This document shows, one piece after another, positions 42,738 through 53,456 of a stretch of DNA of 64,000 bases. Positions within the stretch are counted from its first letter, which is position 1, and every line of letters starts with the position of its first letter. Where the stretch lies: positions 372,001 to 436,000 of the forward strand of contig NZ_QODK01000002.1 in assembly GCF_003324485.1 (NCBI RefSeq). The letters are read 5' to 3'. Source of the DNA: Cohaesibacter intestini (GTDB lineage: Bacteria > Pseudomonadota > Alphaproteobacteria > Rhizobiales > Cohaesibacteraceae). The translations under genes were made by a program, and so were the position numbers. The notes beneath the pieces are model-generated. The model saw only the letters and a list, made by a program, of their open reading frames with translations. It was not told the origin of the DNA and searched no databases.

Positions 42738-42775
42738 GCATCTGTCGAAATGGCCACAGGTCTGACGACAGATGC
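42738..42775. repeat. Perfect 10-bp inverted repeat ahead of pabB
   Basis: GCATCTGTCG (42738-42747) and CGACAGATGC (42766-42775) with 18 bases between, 22 bases before the pabB start. No T-run follows. It could be an operator or a leader stem overlapping the pabB initiation region. Confidence 0.55.
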
Positions 42776-42797
42776 CGACAAGGTTTGACCGAAGTCC

Positions 42798-44312
42798 ATG
42801 TTCAGCAACGATCTCGGGGCACGACCTTCCCCGTTTATCAAGGAAATTGCTCCGCCCTCTCTGGCCCGGTGCCTGACAGCCCTTGCCGACTTGCCCCATG
42901 TTGCTTTTCTCGACAGCGCTGCCCCGTCCGGCAAACTGGGACGCTACTCCTATTTGGCGGCAGATCCCTTCGGCATTCTTACCTCCCGTGATGACAAGGC
43001 CTTCTGGAACGGCGATATACTGCCGGATGCCCCGTTGATCGCACTGCAAAAGGCCCTCGACACGCATCAACTGACTTCGGTAGAGGCAGACATTCCGCCA
43101 TTTCAGGGCGGCGCCATCGGCTATTTCGCCTATGAAGCGGGCCGTTTGCTGGAGCATTTGCCAACCACCAGCCGAGATCAAGACCGACTGCCCGATCTGC
43201 ATTTGCCCTTTTATGATGTCATTCTAGCGGTCGACCATTTTGCCGATGGTCCGGATGCAGCACCGCGTGATCGAGCCTGGATCCTGTCGTCCGGCTATCC
43301 GGAGCGGGGAGAAGCCCGCGCCGCACGCGCCCGTTTGCGGCTAAAATGTTTTCGGGATCTGCTGCAAAACCCGAGCAACCCGTCAAACTCGAACGACACC
43401 CCACCCGCAATCACCGGCTGGCGCTCCAATTTCACCCGACAGGCTTTTGAAGCGGCTATTGAGAAGACCCGTACCCATATCCGCGATGGCGACATCTTTC
43501 AGGCCAACATCACCCAATGTTTCAGCGCTTGCTTGCCAGCAGGAGATGCCGCCTCCCCCCTTGCCTATTATCTCCAGCTGCGCAGGCAAAACGCTGCCCC
43601 CTTCGCCGCCTATCTGGACTGCGGCGATCATGTGATTGCCTCCAGCTCGCCGGAACGCTTTGTAACGCTGGATGCGAAAGGCTGTGTCGAGACACGACCG
43701 ATCAAGGGCACGGCCCCACGGGATTTGACCGACCCCGCCCGTGATGCTGACCATGCGGCGACATTGCAAGCCAGCGACAAGGACCGAGCCGAGAACATCA
43801 TGATCACCGACTTGATGCGCAACGACCTGTCACGGGTTTGCAAGGCCGGAACGATCAAGGTGCCGGACCTCTGCACCCTCGAAAGCTATGCTAGAGTGCA
43901 TCATCTGGTCTCCTCTGTCACAGGTGAGATGAAAGAGGGGCTGGGAGCCGTCTCCCTGCTGGGTGCAACCTTCCCCGGTGGGTCCATCACAGGCGCACCA
44001 AAAATTCGCGCCATGGAAATCATCACAGAATTGGAGGACCTGCCGCGTGGCGTCTATTGTGGTGCCATCGGCTATCTTGGCTTCAATGGCGCAATGGATA
44101 CCAACATAGCGATCCGCACCGTGACCTTCCGCGATGACAAGGTGCAGTTTCATACGGGTGGAGGCATCACGATCCTGTCTGATCCCTCTGCGGAATATGA
44201 GGAATGCCTACACAAAGCCGCTGCCCTTTTTCGCGGTTTGGGTACCTCGGTTGAAGCGGAACGAGACACGATTGAAGCCCGAAGCAAGCCTGTGGGTCGG
44301 GACGGTTCATGA
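42798..44312 (+). CDS. pabB: Aminodeoxychorismate synthase component I
   Basis: A 504-residue chorismate-utilising enzyme that aminates chorismate to aminodeoxychorismate for folate. Its C-terminal domain has VETRPIKGTAPRD, where PIKGT with Lys marks PabB rather than TrpE. DLMRNDLSRVCKAGTI, SVTGEMKEGLGA and FPGGSITGAPKIRAMEII are also present. The N-terminal domain (residues 1-~190) is the variable TrpE-like half. It overlaps pabA by the ATGA at 44309-44312, a sign of translational coupling. Confidence 0.94.
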   Translation: MFSNDLGARPSPFIKEIAPPSLARCLTALADLPHVAFLDSAAPSGKLGRYSYLAADPFGILTSRDDKAFWNGDILPDAPLIALQKALDTHQLTSVEADIPPFQGGAIGYFAYEAGRLLEHLPTTSRDQDRLPDLHLPFYDVILAVDHFADGPDAAPRDRAWILSSGYPERGEARAARARLRLKCFRDLLQNPSNPSNSNDTPPAITGWRSNFTRQAFEAAIEKTRTHIRDGDIFQANITQCFSACLPAGDAASPLAYYLQLRRQNAAPFAAYLDCGDHVIASSSPERFVTLDAKGCVETRPIKGTAPRDLTDPARDADHAATLQASDKDRAENIMITDLMRNDLSRVCKAGTIKVPDLCTLESYARVHHLVSSVTGEMKEGLGAVSLLGATFPGGSITGAPKIRAMEIITELEDLPRGVYCGAIGYLGFNGAMDTNIAIRTVTFRDDKVQFHTGGGITILSDPSAEYEECLHKAAALFRGLGTSVEAERDTIEARSKPVGRDGS

Positions 44313-44881
44313 TCCTCATTCTCGACAATTATGACAGCTTCGTCTTCAATCTGGCCCGCTATTGCGAAGAGCTGGGCGAGCAGGTCGCCATCTATCGCAA
44401 CGATGCCTTGAGCCTTCATGACATTGCTCGCCTTGACCCAGATGGCATCCTTTTGTCTCCGGGGCCGGGAAGACCGGAGGATGGCGGCATCATGATCGAC
44501 CTGATCAAGTCCTTTTCCGGTCGCATCCCGATCCTTGGCATCTGCCTTGGCCATCAAGCCATTGGCGCGGCCTTCGGTGGCACCATCACCCACGCAGCTG
44601 AACCAATGCACGGCCGATCCAGTCAGATTTCCCATGATGGCAACGGCCTGTTTGCAAACCTGCCCAATCCCTTGCGCGTTGGTCGCTATCACTCGCTGGT
44701 CGTTGCTCCGGACACGGTCCCTGATATGCTGCGCATCACCGCCCGCTCAAAAGCGGGAGAAATCATGGCGCTCTCCCACCGGACCCACCAGACCCATGGG
44801 CTGCAATTCCATCCGGAATCGATCCTGACCGATCATGGCCACGATTTGCTGAAGCATTTTCTGGAGGAGCTTGATGACTGA
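44309..44881 (+). CDS. pabA: Aminodeoxychorismate synthase component II (glutamine amidotransferase)
   Basis: A 190-residue class I glutamine amidotransferase giving ammonia to PabB. It opens MILILDNYDSFVFNLARYCEELG; the catalytic Cys79 is in GICLGHQAIG, and the His-Glu pair is in GLQFHPESILTDHG. It can also serve as TrpG in some bacteria; the tight pabB-pabA-pabC cluster favours folate. Its end overlaps pabC by 8 bases. Confidence 0.95.
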   Translation: MILILDNYDSFVFNLARYCEELGEQVAIYRNDALSLHDIARLDPDGILLSPGPGRPEDGGIMIDLIKSFSGRIPILGICLGHQAIGAAFGGTITHAAEPMHGRSSQISHDGNGLFANLPNPLRVGRYHSLVVAPDTVPDMLRITARSKAGEIMALSHRTHQTHGLQFHPESILTDHGHDLLKHFLEELDD

Positions 44882-45764
44882 CCCGCATTCCGGCTTTACA
44901 AAAGCCGTCTGGATCGATGATACCCTTCTGCGCGGCGAAGAGGCCACAGCAGCAAAGATCGCACTCGACAATCGCGGTCTGTTGCTCGGCGATGGAATCT
45001 TTGAGACCTTGCCAATCCTCAAAGGCGCACCAATTTGGTGGCCAGAACACCGCAACCGCCTGCTGACCAGCGCCCATCGTCTTGGCATCGCGCAGAAGGC
45101 GGCGGCGCTAGACGCCATCGTTCAGGAGCTGAGCCGTGTCAACGCGCAAACCAATGCCATCCTGCGATTGACCGTGATCCGCACACAGGGTGGGCGTGGT
45201 CTTGTGCCCGCAGAAGCAAGCCCCGGCTTCGCCTTTGCCAGCGTGGCCCCCTATCCCGACAGCATGGCCTTTGACTGCCTCAGCCTGATCACCAGCGCCA
45301 TCCGCAAGAATGAAGGCTCCCCCTCTGCCAGTCTCAAAAGCCTCAATTATCTCGATCACATATTGGCGGCAAAAGAGGCATCACAAGCAGGCGCAGGCGA
45401 CGCCCTGATGCTCAACAACAAGGACAAGGTTGCCTGCACCACCATCGGCAATGTCTTTGCCGTCTTTGGCAACAATCTCGTCACCCCGCCGCCCCAAGAT
45501 GGCCTACTATCAGGCATCCTGCGCAGCAAGGTCCTTGCTTATGCCGCGAATATTGGGTGCGAAGCGAAGGAGCAAAGCCTCACCCTCGACGACATGAAAA
45601 AGGCTGATGGTGTCTTTCTCACCAACAGCCTTCGTATCGTTCGCAGGGTCAACCAGCTGGATGACCATATTTATACTGCCTCAGACGAGGACATCATCGC
45701 GCAGCTGCAAGCCCTCTTTCGCCGCATCTTGACGGAAGCAGTCCACCCGCTCGAGGCACGCTAA
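44874..45764 (+). CDS. pabC: Aminodeoxychorismate lyase / class IV aminotransferase
   Basis: A 296-residue PLP enzyme of fold type IV. It has NRGLLLGDGIFETLPILKG near the start, the PLP Lys in SLKSLNYLDHILAAKEA, and the PLP-phosphate region TTIGNVFAV...GLLSGILRSKVL. With PabA and PabB upstream it should release pyruvate from aminodeoxychorismate to give p-aminobenzoate. A branched-chain aminotransferase-like activity cannot be excluded from sequence. ATG at 44874 has GGAGGAGC upstream. Confidence 0.9.
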   Translation: MTDPHSGFTKAVWIDDTLLRGEEATAAKIALDNRGLLLGDGIFETLPILKGAPIWWPEHRNRLLTSAHRLGIAQKAAALDAIVQELSRVNAQTNAILRLTVIRTQGGRGLVPAEASPGFAFASVAPYPDSMAFDCLSLITSAIRKNEGSPSASLKSLNYLDHILAAKEASQAGAGDALMLNNKDKVACTTIGNVFAVFGNNLVTPPPQDGLLSGILRSKVLAYAANIGCEAKEQSLTLDDMKKADGVFLTNSLRIVRRVNQLDDHIYTASDEDIIAQLQALFRRILTEAVHPLEAR

Positions 45765-45781
45765 AGGGTAGGCAACCAAAC

Positions 45782-46288
45782 CTATTTCAGCCAGTCACCA
45801 CAGCGCGACGCCTCATTGTTGCCCCAAGGCATGATCGGCACGGTGGAAGTGGAGTTTTTCGGGCTGCCTTCAATCAGCTTGTCCGAATAAATCAAGTAAA
45901 CCAGCACGTTGCGTTTGGAGTCACAACCGCGCACGATGCGGGTTTTCTTGAACAGAAGCGACCGACGCGTGCGGAACATTTCGTCCCCTTGCTCAAACTT
46001 CTCCTTGAAAGAAATGGGACCAACCTGACGACAGGCCAGCGACGCATCGGAGACTTCCTCAGCCACACCAAACATCCCTGAAATGCCACCTTTTTCCGGC
46101 ACGGTGAAGTGACAGGCAACCCCGTCAATCAGAGGGTCGTCAATGGCATAGGTTGCCAATTTGTGATCCGGGGTCAGGAACTTCCAGACCGTCGATTTCT
46201 TGAAAATCAAGTCCGGCCCGTCAGCAGCCATGGCTGACGTAACCCCAAGTGCCAGCGCAAGGCAGGCCCCCATCAATGAACGAAACAT
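45782..46288 (-). CDS. creA: CreA-family periplasmic protein
   Basis: A 168-residue protein with a signal peptide (MFRSLMGACLALALGVTSAMA) and the CreA core: DLIFKKSTVWKFLTPDHKLATYAIDDPLIDGVACHFTVPEKGG and the C-terminal FKKTRIVRGCDSKRNVLVYLIYSDKLIEGSPKNSTSTVPIMPW. The mature part has four Cys. The function of CreA is not known. It converges with pabC, 17 bases away, with no visible terminator. Confidence 0.92.
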   Translation of the reverse strand: MFRSLMGACLALALGVTSAMAADGPDLIFKKSTVWKFLTPDHKLATYAIDDPLIDGVACHFTVPEKGGISGMFGVAEEVSDASLACRQVGPISFKEKFEQGDEMFRTRRSLLFKKTRIVRGCDSKRNVLVYLIYSDKLIEGSPKNSTSTVPIMPWGNNEASRCGDWLK

Positions 46289-46632
46289 AGTCTAATCCTG
46301 TTTTGCTACTGGTTTGGCAGTATCGACTCGCATAATGCTTGCATCTGATAAACAGGCCGATATGGCCGGTTCGTCAATATTCGCACGCGAAAGCGAAGTC
46401 CCTTATTGGTTCAGATATAAGTCATGCAGATCAAATTGCGACCCTGAGATAGGCAAGACAAGAACAAACGCACAGCCATGAGGCAGTTTCATTGCAGCCA
46501 TGCATGAAATTCGGGCGTTCGCGGCCTTGCAATACACACATCAGTCCGTTAGAAGAATTCTAAATTAGTTGATTTACGTATTCGCCGACCACATTGCTCG
46601 GCTTGAATGCCATTTCCCGAACAGGAACCCTT
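46289..46632. other. Intergenic region between creA and the SulP gene
   Basis: 344 bases between divergent starts. An open TTG-started extension of the right-hand gene (from 46594) is not conserved. No clear promoter, operator or hairpin was found. Confidence 0.4.
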
Positions 46633-48231
46633 ATGACAATGGAAACCGCTACCCCGACGGGTATGAGCGCGCGCCTAGCCAATATGATGTCCCCAAAACA
46701 GCTCAAGACAGACACGCTGTCCGGTCTGACTGTGGCTTTGGCCCTCGTACCTGAAGCCGTTGCCTTTGCCTTTGTGGCGCAGGTCCATCCACTGGTCGGC
46801 CTCTATGCTGCCTTTATCGTCGGCCTGATTACCGCTTTGTTCGGCGGTCGTCCGGGCATGATTTCCGGTGCCACTGGCGCACTGGCCGTCGTGATGGTCT
46901 CGTTGGTCATCAATCATGGCGTGGAATATCTGTTCGCCACCGTCGTGCTGATGGGCTTGCTTCAGATCACCGCCGGCATCATGCGTTGGGGCAAATTCAT
47001 CCGCATGGTGCCCCATCCGGTGATGCTCGGCTTCGTCAATGGCCTTGCCATCGTCATCGGTCTGGCACAGCTGTCCCAGTTCAAGGTCAAGGATGCCGCT
47101 GGAGAGTTGGTCTGGATGACCGGCACCCCCCTTTACACCATGCTCGGCCTTGTGGTGCTGACCATGGTCATCATCTGGCTTGCGCCTAAGGTGACCAAAG
47201 CAATTCCCGCCCCTCTGTTGGCGATTGTAGGCGTCTCCATGCTGGTGATTGGCCTTGATCTCAATATTCCGCGTGTTGGCGATCTAGCCACCATCGCCGG
47301 CGGCCTGCCTGAATTCCACATTCCAATGGTTCCCTTCACCCTTGAGACCCTGAAGATCATCTTCCCTTATGCAGCCATTCTGGCGGCCATTGGCCTGATC
47401 GAAAGCCTGCTGACCCTTAATCTCGTGTCGGAAATGACTGACACCCATGGGGGAGCCTCCAAGGAAAGCATCGCACAGGGCGCAGCCAATGTCGTCACCG
47501 GCTTCTTTGGCGGCATGGGCGGCTGTGCCATGATCGGTCAGTCGATGATCAACGTGAAATCCGGCGGCCGCACCCGCTGGTCCGGCATTTCCGCAGCCCT
47601 GTTCCTGCTGTCCTTCATCCTCTTTGCCTCGGGCCTCATTGAACAGATCCCGCTCGCGGCTCTGGTCGGCGTGATGTTCATGGTTGTCATCGGCACCTTC
47701 GCGTGGCGCAGCCTCAAAATCATGCGCGGCATTCCCCGCCATGACGCCTTCGTCATCATTCTTGTGACCTGCGTCACCGTCTATTCCGACCTTGCTGTCG
47801 CCGTGGTCGTTGGTGTGATTGTTTCCGCTCTGGTCTTTGCCTGGGAAGCCGCCAAACGCATCGACGTCAAAGTCGGCGTCGAAGAGCATGGCTGGAAAGT
47901 GTATGAATTGCACGGCCCGCTCTTCTTTGGCTCTGTTGCCAGCTTTCAAGAGCTGTTCGACCCGAAAAGCGATCCCGAGGATGTGGTTATCGAGTTCAAA
48001 TCTGCCCGCGTCTGGGACCATTCCGCGCTTCAGGCCATAGACAGCCTTGCCACCAGATATGACGAACAAGGCAAAAAGCTGCATCTGCGCCACTTGTCAC
48101 CGGACTGCCGCGAGTTGCTGCAAAAAGCCGACAAGTTCATCGAAGTTTCGGTGATTGAAGATCCCAAATACCAAGTGGCCGTCGACTATTCCGAATTGTT
48201 CGGGAAAAAGCACGGTATCGCTGCCAACTAA
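46633..48231 (+). CDS. SulP-family anion transporter with STAS domain
   Basis: A 532-residue permease. The SLC26/SulP transporter domain covers ~25-420, with [31 protein letters not shown] and the family block [22 protein letters not shown] cytosolic STAS domain (~430-525, [21 protein letters not shown]...[17 protein letters not shown]) follows. Family members move sulfate, bicarbonate or dicarboxylates; substrate is not decidable here. The start at 46633 has AGGA upstream. Confidence 0.92.
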   Translation: MTMETATPTGMSARLANMMSPKQLKTDTLSGLTVALALVPEAVAFAFVAQVHPLVGLYAAFIVGLITALFGGRPGMISGATGALAVVMVSLVINHGVEYLFATVVLMGLLQITAGIMRWGKFIRMVPHPVMLGFVNGLAIVIGLAQLSQFKVKDAAGELVWMTGTPLYTMLGLVVLTMVIIWLAPKVTKAIPAPLLAIVGVSMLVIGLDLNIPRVGDLATIAGGLPEFHIPMVPFTLETLKIIFPYAAILAAIGLIESLLTLNLVSEMTDTHGGASKESIAQGAANVVTGFFGGMGGCAMIGQSMINVKSGGRTRWSGISAALFLLSFILFASGLIEQIPLAALVGVMFMVVIGTFAWRSLKIMRGIPRHDAFVIILVTCVTVYSDLAVAVVVGVIVSALVFAWEAAKRIDVKVGVEEHGWKVYELHGPLFFGSVASFQELFDPKSDPEDVVIEFKSARVWDHSALQAIDSLATRYDEQGKKLHLRHLSPDCRELLQKADKFIEVSVIEDPKYQVAVDYSELFGKKHGIAAN

Positions 48232-48257
48232 AACGCTGCTGTGTGGCAAAGCCAAAC

Positions 48258-48297
48258 AAAAAGCCTCTGTCGGATTGAGATCTGACAGAGGCTTTTT
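48258..48297. terminator. Bidirectional terminator between the SulP and flavin reductase genes
   Basis: At least 12 bp of perfect stem (AAAGCCTCTGTC / GACAGAGGCTTT) around a 12-base loop, with A-run and T-run flanks. It serves both convergent genes. Confidence 0.88.
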
Positions 48298-48317
48298 CGC
48301 AGGCTAAGAAATGGTCT

Positions 48318-48797
48318 TTAAAGAGCAGAGCCAAGGCTCTTGTAAGCGCCCTCATGATAGAGCAAAGGTGCGGCGTCCCGTTTTGTGACCGACAGCACCC
48401 GTCCGATCAAAATGATATGGTCACCCCCTTCGACAATCTGCTCGACCTTGCAGTCAAAGGTCGCAAGAGCCCCATCAAGCAACGGCGCACCGGTTCCCCC
48501 CGCCTGCCAGTTGATGCCATCAAAACGATCCTCGATCATCGCGGCAAAGCGATTGGAAATCTCCATCTGATCTTCGGCCAGAATACTGATGCCGTAAAAA
48601 CCGCTCTCCGCAAAAACATCAAGCTGATGGGACTGCTTATTGAGGGACCACAGAACCAACGGCGGATCCAGGGAGACGGAGTTGAAACTGTTCACGGTCA
48701 GGCCATGTGGCTGACCATCCTTGTCCAGGGTAGCGGCAACCGTGATGCCTGTGGCAAAGGTGCCAAGGGCCTGGCGAAATTCAACATCCGTGATCAT
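48318..48797 (-). CDS. Flavin reductase-like FMN-binding protein
   Basis: A 159-residue protein of the flavin-reductase (HpaC/RutF-like) fold: FRQALGTFATGITVAATLDKDGQPHGLTVNSFNSVSLDPPLVLWSLNK at the front, and DHIILIGRVLSV...PLLYHEGAYKSLG at the end. It would supply reduced FMN/FAD to an unlinked oxygenase. The start ATG at 48797 is preferred over a TTG one codon earlier. No partner oxygenase gene is adjacent. Confidence 0.88.
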   Translation of the reverse strand: MITDVEFRQALGTFATGITVAATLDKDGQPHGLTVNSFNSVSLDPPLVLWSLNKQSHQLDVFAESGFYGISILAEDQMEISNRFAAMIEDRFDGINWQAGGTGAPLLDGALATFDCKVEQIVEGGDHIILIGRVLSVTKRDAAPLLYHEGAYKSLGSAL

Positions 48798-49175
48798 CAA
48801 CTTTTCCGTTCGTCTTGGCGACTGGTCGTAGCCGCTTTGCTCCTCAGCCCATATTACGAACCAGAAGCGCCATTGGGATTTGTCGCTCTCTTAGCGCACT
48901 TTCCCCAAGGGGAAAAGGGGCATCAATAGAAAGACTGATGCCGGAGACAGAACGTCGCCCCCCACACTGCCTGTGAGTGTCTTGTCACTTTTGATCATGG
49001 CATTTGCATGTGAAACTGTTTGATGAAACAAAAGGACAATAATTTCGCCTCATTCTGGGGTGATTCTGGATTCAAATCAGCAAAAGGGTGCTGTCGCTCT
49101 CATTGCCTGAGCGCCCTTCCCTGCCCCAACCAGCAAGAGCCCTTACCTGCGGGCCAAAAGACGTCCTGAAAGCGG
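48798..49175. other. Intergenic region between the flavin reductase and DUF2865 genes
   Basis: 378 bases between divergent genes. Two GANTC sites lie seven bases apart at 49062 and 49069. No convincing ORF or hairpin. The ORF antisense to 48318-48797 that runs in to 48929 is a shadow. Confidence 0.4.
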
Positions 49176-50339
49176 ATGATGACCTTGACGCTGCGAACCA
49201 AGATTGCCGGATTGACCTTTGCGCTGATGACGATATCGGCGGGTGTGATGAATGCTCCGAATGCCAGCGCGCAGACCGTGTCACGGGTCACCATTGCCCA
49301 GCATTGCGCCCAACTGGAGGGCGAACTGGCCCGGATGCAACGCGCCAAACATTCCCGCTCCAACCGCAATTTCGAGAAATATGACGCCGCCGTCCACAAG
49401 CAGCTGGCACAGCTGGACAATGCCAACCGCTTGGCCAAACGGGACAGCTGCACCGGTCGGCGTGGTTTCCTGTTTCGCCGCTCGCCAAAGGCCAGTTGCC
49501 CGGCTTTGTTGAAGCGCATTGACAAGATGCAGCGCAATCTCGCCGCTCTGGAGCAAAAGCGCGCACGCTATGCGCCATCAGCCCCGCAAGACAATGGTCT
49601 GGAAAAAGCCCGCATCCTGCGTGAGCTGGGCAATGCGGGCTGTGGCCAGCAATATGACCGCTTTGCTCGCGCCGAACCAGTCCAAAAGCGCCGTGGCCTG
49701 TTTGGCTCGATTTTCCGCACCCGTGAGAGCAATCTCAGCAGACAATGGGGCTATGATGATCGGGACATCCCGGAAGTCGGCACCTATAAGACGGTCTGCG
49801 TTCGGGCCTGTGACGGCTATTTCTTCCCGGTCAGCTTCTCCACCACCCAAGGCAGCTTCGAGCGTGATGAAAATACCTGTCAGTCACGCTGCCCCGGCGC
49901 CGATGTTGAGCTGTATATCTATCAAAATCCCGGCGAGACGCCCGAGGACATGCGATCCCTGAGCGGACGCCCCTACAATTCGCTCGAAACAGCCTTCCTC
50001 TATCAGAAGGAATATGTTTCCAATTGCAGCTGTCAGGCCCCGCAAAGCCAACTGGCTTCGATCGCTGGCGACAGTGCCCCCTCGCTGCCGACAACACCGG
50101 CCAACCCGGCCATTCGGCCAGAGCCTGAAAATGCAGCCCCCACAGGTCCAATCGTGCCACTGCCAATGCCCAAACAGAGCATCATGGTTGACCCGGACAC
50201 CCGTGCCGCCCAGCGCTTGGGGGTTGCCTTTGCGCCTTACAAACCACCAGAGGTGCGCTCCGACAAAGGCGTCGTGCACACCGCTGATGGTCGCTCCATC
50301 AGGATAGTCGGTCCGAAGTTTTTTGGTACCCAAGAATAG
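49176..50339 (+). CDS. DUF2865 secreted protein
   Basis: A 387-residue protein with a signal peptide ([27 protein letters not shown]). A predicted coiled coil (~40-120) follows, then the DUF2865 core, marked by [45 protein letters not shown] and [10 protein letters not shown]. The core has seven Cys that may form disulfides. The family is typical of Hyphomicrobiales and has no known function. The last 41 bases overlap the end of gltX on the other strand. Confidence 0.88.
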   Translation: MMTLTLRTKIAGLTFALMTISAGVMNAPNASAQTVSRVTIAQHCAQLEGELARMQRAKHSRSNRNFEKYDAAVHKQLAQLDNANRLAKRDSCTGRRGFLFRRSPKASCPALLKRIDKMQRNLAALEQKRARYAPSAPQDNGLEKARILRELGNAGCGQQYDRFARAEPVQKRRGLFGSIFRTRESNLSRQWGYDDRDIPEVGTYKTVCVRACDGYFFPVSFSTTQGSFERDENTCQSRCPGADVELYIYQNPGETPEDMRSLSGRPYNSLETAFLYQKEYVSNCSCQAPQSQLASIAGDSAPSLPTTPANPAIRPEPENAAPTGPIVPLPMPKQSIMVDPDTRAAQRLGVAFAPYKPPEVRSDKGVVHTADGRSIRIVGPKFFGTQE

Positions 50340-51639
50340 GCAGAAAAGCCGCCAGTTCTGGTCCATGGGACCGTCCGGTCAGGGCCACCCGCAGCGGCAT
50401 GAACAGACCTTTGCCCTTGCGCCCGGTCTCGCTCTTCACCGCATTGGTCCAGGCCTTCCAGGTCGTACCATCCCATGGCTCATTGGGCAGCAATTCCAAG
50501 GCCTTGGCATAAAAATCTGAATCATCTTCTGATCTGGCAACCGCATCTTCGGGCAGGCCTTTGTCAACAATATCCCACCAGCCCTTGGCGTCGGGCAGCC
50601 GCTCGATATTGCCACGCACGGCGAGCCAGAATTCTTCGCCACCCGCAACGCCCAAAGCCGCCAGACGGTCGCTCACCTGTGCATAGCTCTTCTCATGCAG
50701 GATGCGCGCATTGAGGTGCCCAAGGTCGGCCATATCGAATTTCGATGCATTGCGCGACACCTTATCAAGGGCAAACAGATCAGCCAGCGCCTGCATATCA
50801 GCAAGCGGCTGCACCGGTTCGGAGGTTCCGATCAGAACCGCAAAAATCGCGACCGACAAAGGCTCGTAGCCCTCGTCTTTCATGGTGCGGATCGACAGGG
50901 ACCCAAGACGCTTCGACAGTCCTTCGCCGGTCGCACTGGTCAGCAAATTGTGATGGGCAAAGCCCGGAGCCTTGCCGCTAAGCAATTCAAACAGCTGGAT
51001 CTGCACCGCCGTGTTGGTCACATGGTCATCACCGCGGATCACCATGGTGACGCCCATATCAATATCGTCAATCACCGATGGGAGGGTATAAAGGTAAGTG
51101 CCATCTTCGCGGATCAGCACCGGATCGGACACGCTGTCGCATTCAATGCTTTGCTCACCGCGCACACCATCTTGCCAGGCGACGGTCTTGTGATCGAGCA
51201 GGAAGCGCCAATGGGGCCGACGGCCTTCGGCCTCAAAGCCGGCTTTTTGTTCCTCTGTCAGCTCCAAGGCGGCCCGATCATAAACCGGTGGCAAGCCACG
51301 GGCTCGCTGGCGCTTGCGCTTGCGGTCCAGCTCATCAGCTGTCTCATAACAGGGATAAAGCCGTCCCATAGCCTTCAGCTTCTCGGCCACTTCATCATAG
51401 GTCGCCATCCGGGCCGACTGTTTTTCCACCCGGTTAGGCTTGATCCCAAGCCAGTCGAGATCTGCTGCAATACCGTCGGCATATTCCTGCCTGGAGCGTT
51501 CCTGATCGGTGTCATCAAACCGCAGGATGAATTGCCCGCCGCTTTTGACAGCGGTCAGCCAATTGATCAGCGCCGTACGCGCATTGCCAATATGAATATT
51601 GCCCGTCGGAGACGGAGCGAAGCGAACGATTTCAGCCAT
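50299..51639 (-). CDS. gltX: Glutamyl-tRNA synthetase
   Basis: A 446-residue class I synthetase. HIGH-type motif [19 protein letters not shown] is at residues 6-23, and the KMSKS-type motif is [13 protein letters not shown]. The all-helical C-terminal anticodon domain ends [25 protein letters not shown]. Alphaproteobacteria often have two such genes, one charging tRNA-Gln for amidation; which one this is cannot be told. AGGAAG lies upstream of the ATG. nadE ends 39 bases upstream. Confidence 0.94.
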   Translation of the reverse strand: MAEIVRFAPSPTGNIHIGNARTALINWLTAVKSGGQFILRFDDTDQERSRQEYADGIAADLDWLGIKPNRVEKQSARMATYDEVAEKLKAMGRLYPCYETADELDRKRKRQRARGLPPVYDRAALELTEEQKAGFEAEGRRPHWRFLLDHKTVAWQDGVRGEQSIECDSVSDPVLIREDGTYLYTLPSVIDDIDMGVTMVIRGDDHVTNTAVQIQLFELLSGKAPGFAHHNLLTSATGEGLSKRLGSLSIRTMKDEGYEPLSVAIFAVLIGTSEPVQPLADMQALADLFALDKVSRNASKFDMADLGHLNARILHEKSYAQVSDRLAALGVAGGEEFWLAVRGNIERLPDAKGWWDIVDKGLPEDAVARSEDDSDFYAKALELLPNEPWDGTTWKAWTNAVKSETGRKGKGLFMPLRVALTGRSHGPELAAFLPILGYQKTSDRLS

Positions 51640-51678
51640 CAGGCGATCTTCCTTTAAAGTCTGGAAACGGTCGGAACG

Positions 51679-53337
51679 TCAGCTGCGGTCCCGGAAGCCG
51701 TTGGTAATGGGGTAGCGGCGGTCGCGCCCGAAATTCTTTTCCGACAATTTGACCCCCGGCGCCGACTGGCGGCGCTTATATTCAGCGATATAGAGCAGAT
51801 GCTCGATGCGATGGACCAGAGCCTTGTCATGACCCCGTTCGACAATCTCATCGACCGCCATTTCCCTCTCGACCAGACATTCAAGAATGTCATCGAGCAC
51901 CGGATATTCCGGCAAGCTGTCCTGATCTGTCTGGTTCTCGCGCAATTCTGCCGTTGGAGCCTTGGAAATGATGTTGGTCGGGATCACCTCACCACCCGGC
52001 CCCATCGTCCCGTCCGGCTTGTTGGCATTGCGCCAAGCAGACAGGTGATAGACCTGCATCTTATAAAGATCCTTGATCGGATTGTAGCCGCCATTCATGT
52101 CGCCATACAACGTCGCATAGCCAACCGACATTTCGGACTTGTTGCCGGTGGTCACGACCATATGGCCGAATTTGTTGGAGATCGCCATCAGGATGGTGCC
52201 ACGGGCGCGCGACTGGAGATTCTCCTCCGTCACCCCTTCCGTCGTGCCGTCAAACAGGCTTGAGAGGGCATGAGCAAAGCCATCCACCGGCTCGGCAATG
52301 TCGACAATGTCATAGCGCACGCCAAGGGCTTTGGCACAATCAGCCGCATCCTTGAGGCTTTCCTCCGAGGTATAGCGATAGGGCAGCATCACACAATGCA
52401 CCCGGTCCGCCCCCAAGGCATCCACGGCCAAAGCGGCGCATATGGCAGAATCAATCCCCCCCGACAGGCCCAGAACAACACCGGGAAAGCGGTTTTTGTT
52501 GACATAATCGCGCAAGCCCAACATGCAGGCAGACCATGCGCCGGCATCACGATCCATCACAGGAACGATCGGCCCTTCCAGCCGCCAACCCTGCTCCCCG
52601 CGCACAGCGGTTACCACCTGCTGATCCTCGGCAAAGCCAACCATTTGTGTCGCCAGCGAGCGGTCTGCATTCAAGGCAAAGGACGCGCCGTCAAACACCA
52701 ACTCATCCTGCCCGCCAACCTGATTGACATAGATGAGCGGCAATTCGGTCTCGACCACCCTCTGGACCGCCACTTGCTGGCGAATGTCCCATTTGTCGAG
52801 ATTGAACGGCGACCCATTTGGCACCACAAGGAGTTCAGCACCTGTCTCCATCAGGCATTCGCAAACATCGCTATCCCAGATATCCTCACAAATGGGCACA
52901 CCCACAGCCACGCCCCGAATGGACATCGGCCCCGGCATCGGCCCGGCAGAAAAAACCCGTTTCTCATCAAACACGCCATAATTGGGCAGATCGGCCTTGT
53001 AACGCACGGTCTGGACTTCGCCATTATCAAGCAGGCAAACCGCATTATAGAGCTTGCCATCATGCACCCACGGCGTGCCGATCAGGATCGCTGGTGCATC
53101 GCCTTCGGTAACCTCTGCAAGCTTTTCGACTTCCGCCCGACAGGCCACCTGAAAGGCTGGTTTCAACACCAGATCCTCTGGCGGATAGCCAGAAATGAAC
53201 AACTCGGTCAAGACGAGGCAATCGGCCCCCTGCTCTGACGCGACCGTATGGGCGGCCCGTGCTTTGGCAGCATTGCCAGAAAGGTCGCCCAAGATCGGAT
53301 TGAGTTGGGCAAGGCTGAATGTGAGCTTATCGGTCAC
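51679..53337 (-). CDS. nadE: Glutamine-dependent NAD+ synthetase
   Basis: A 552-residue two-domain enzyme. The N-terminal nitrilase-type glutaminase (~1-265) has LTELFISGYPPEDL with the catalytic Glu and VPICEDIWDSDVCE with the catalytic Cys. The C-terminal synthetase has the ATP loop GLSGGIDSAICAALAVDALG. It amidates NaAD to NAD+. The GTG at 53337 with AGGA upstream fits the family start; the frame is open 33 codons further. The gene lies between gltX and a DUF2834 gene on the same strand. Confidence 0.94.
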   Translation of the reverse strand: MTDKLTFSLAQLNPILGDLSGNAAKARAAHTVASEQGADCLVLTELFISGYPPEDLVLKPAFQVACRAEVEKLAEVTEGDAPAILIGTPWVHDGKLYNAVCLLDNGEVQTVRYKADLPNYGVFDEKRVFSAGPMPGPMSIRGVAVGVPICEDIWDSDVCECLMETGAELLVVPNGSPFNLDKWDIRQQVAVQRVVETELPLIYVNQVGGQDELVFDGASFALNADRSLATQMVGFAEDQQVVTAVRGEQGWRLEGPIVPVMDRDAGAWSACMLGLRDYVNKNRFPGVVLGLSGGIDSAICAALAVDALGADRVHCVMLPYRYTSEESLKDAADCAKALGVRYDIVDIAEPVDGFAHALSSLFDGTTEGVTEENLQSRARGTILMAISNKFGHMVVTTGNKSEMSVGYATLYGDMNGGYNPIKDLYKMQVYHLSAWRNANKPDGTMGPGGEVIPTNIISKAPTAELRENQTDQDSLPEYPVLDDILECLVEREMAVDEIVERGHDKALVHRIEHLLYIAEYKRRQSAPGVKLSEKNFGRDRRYPITNGFRDRS

Positions 53338-53456
53338 GCGCTTTATTCCTGTCTTGGAAGCAGCACCGGAACTTGCCTGCACGACAGGCATCCATTCCGA
53401 GCTGCAGACACACGACCCGGCAATTGCCGGGCACAATCATCTCAACAATGCAAGGC

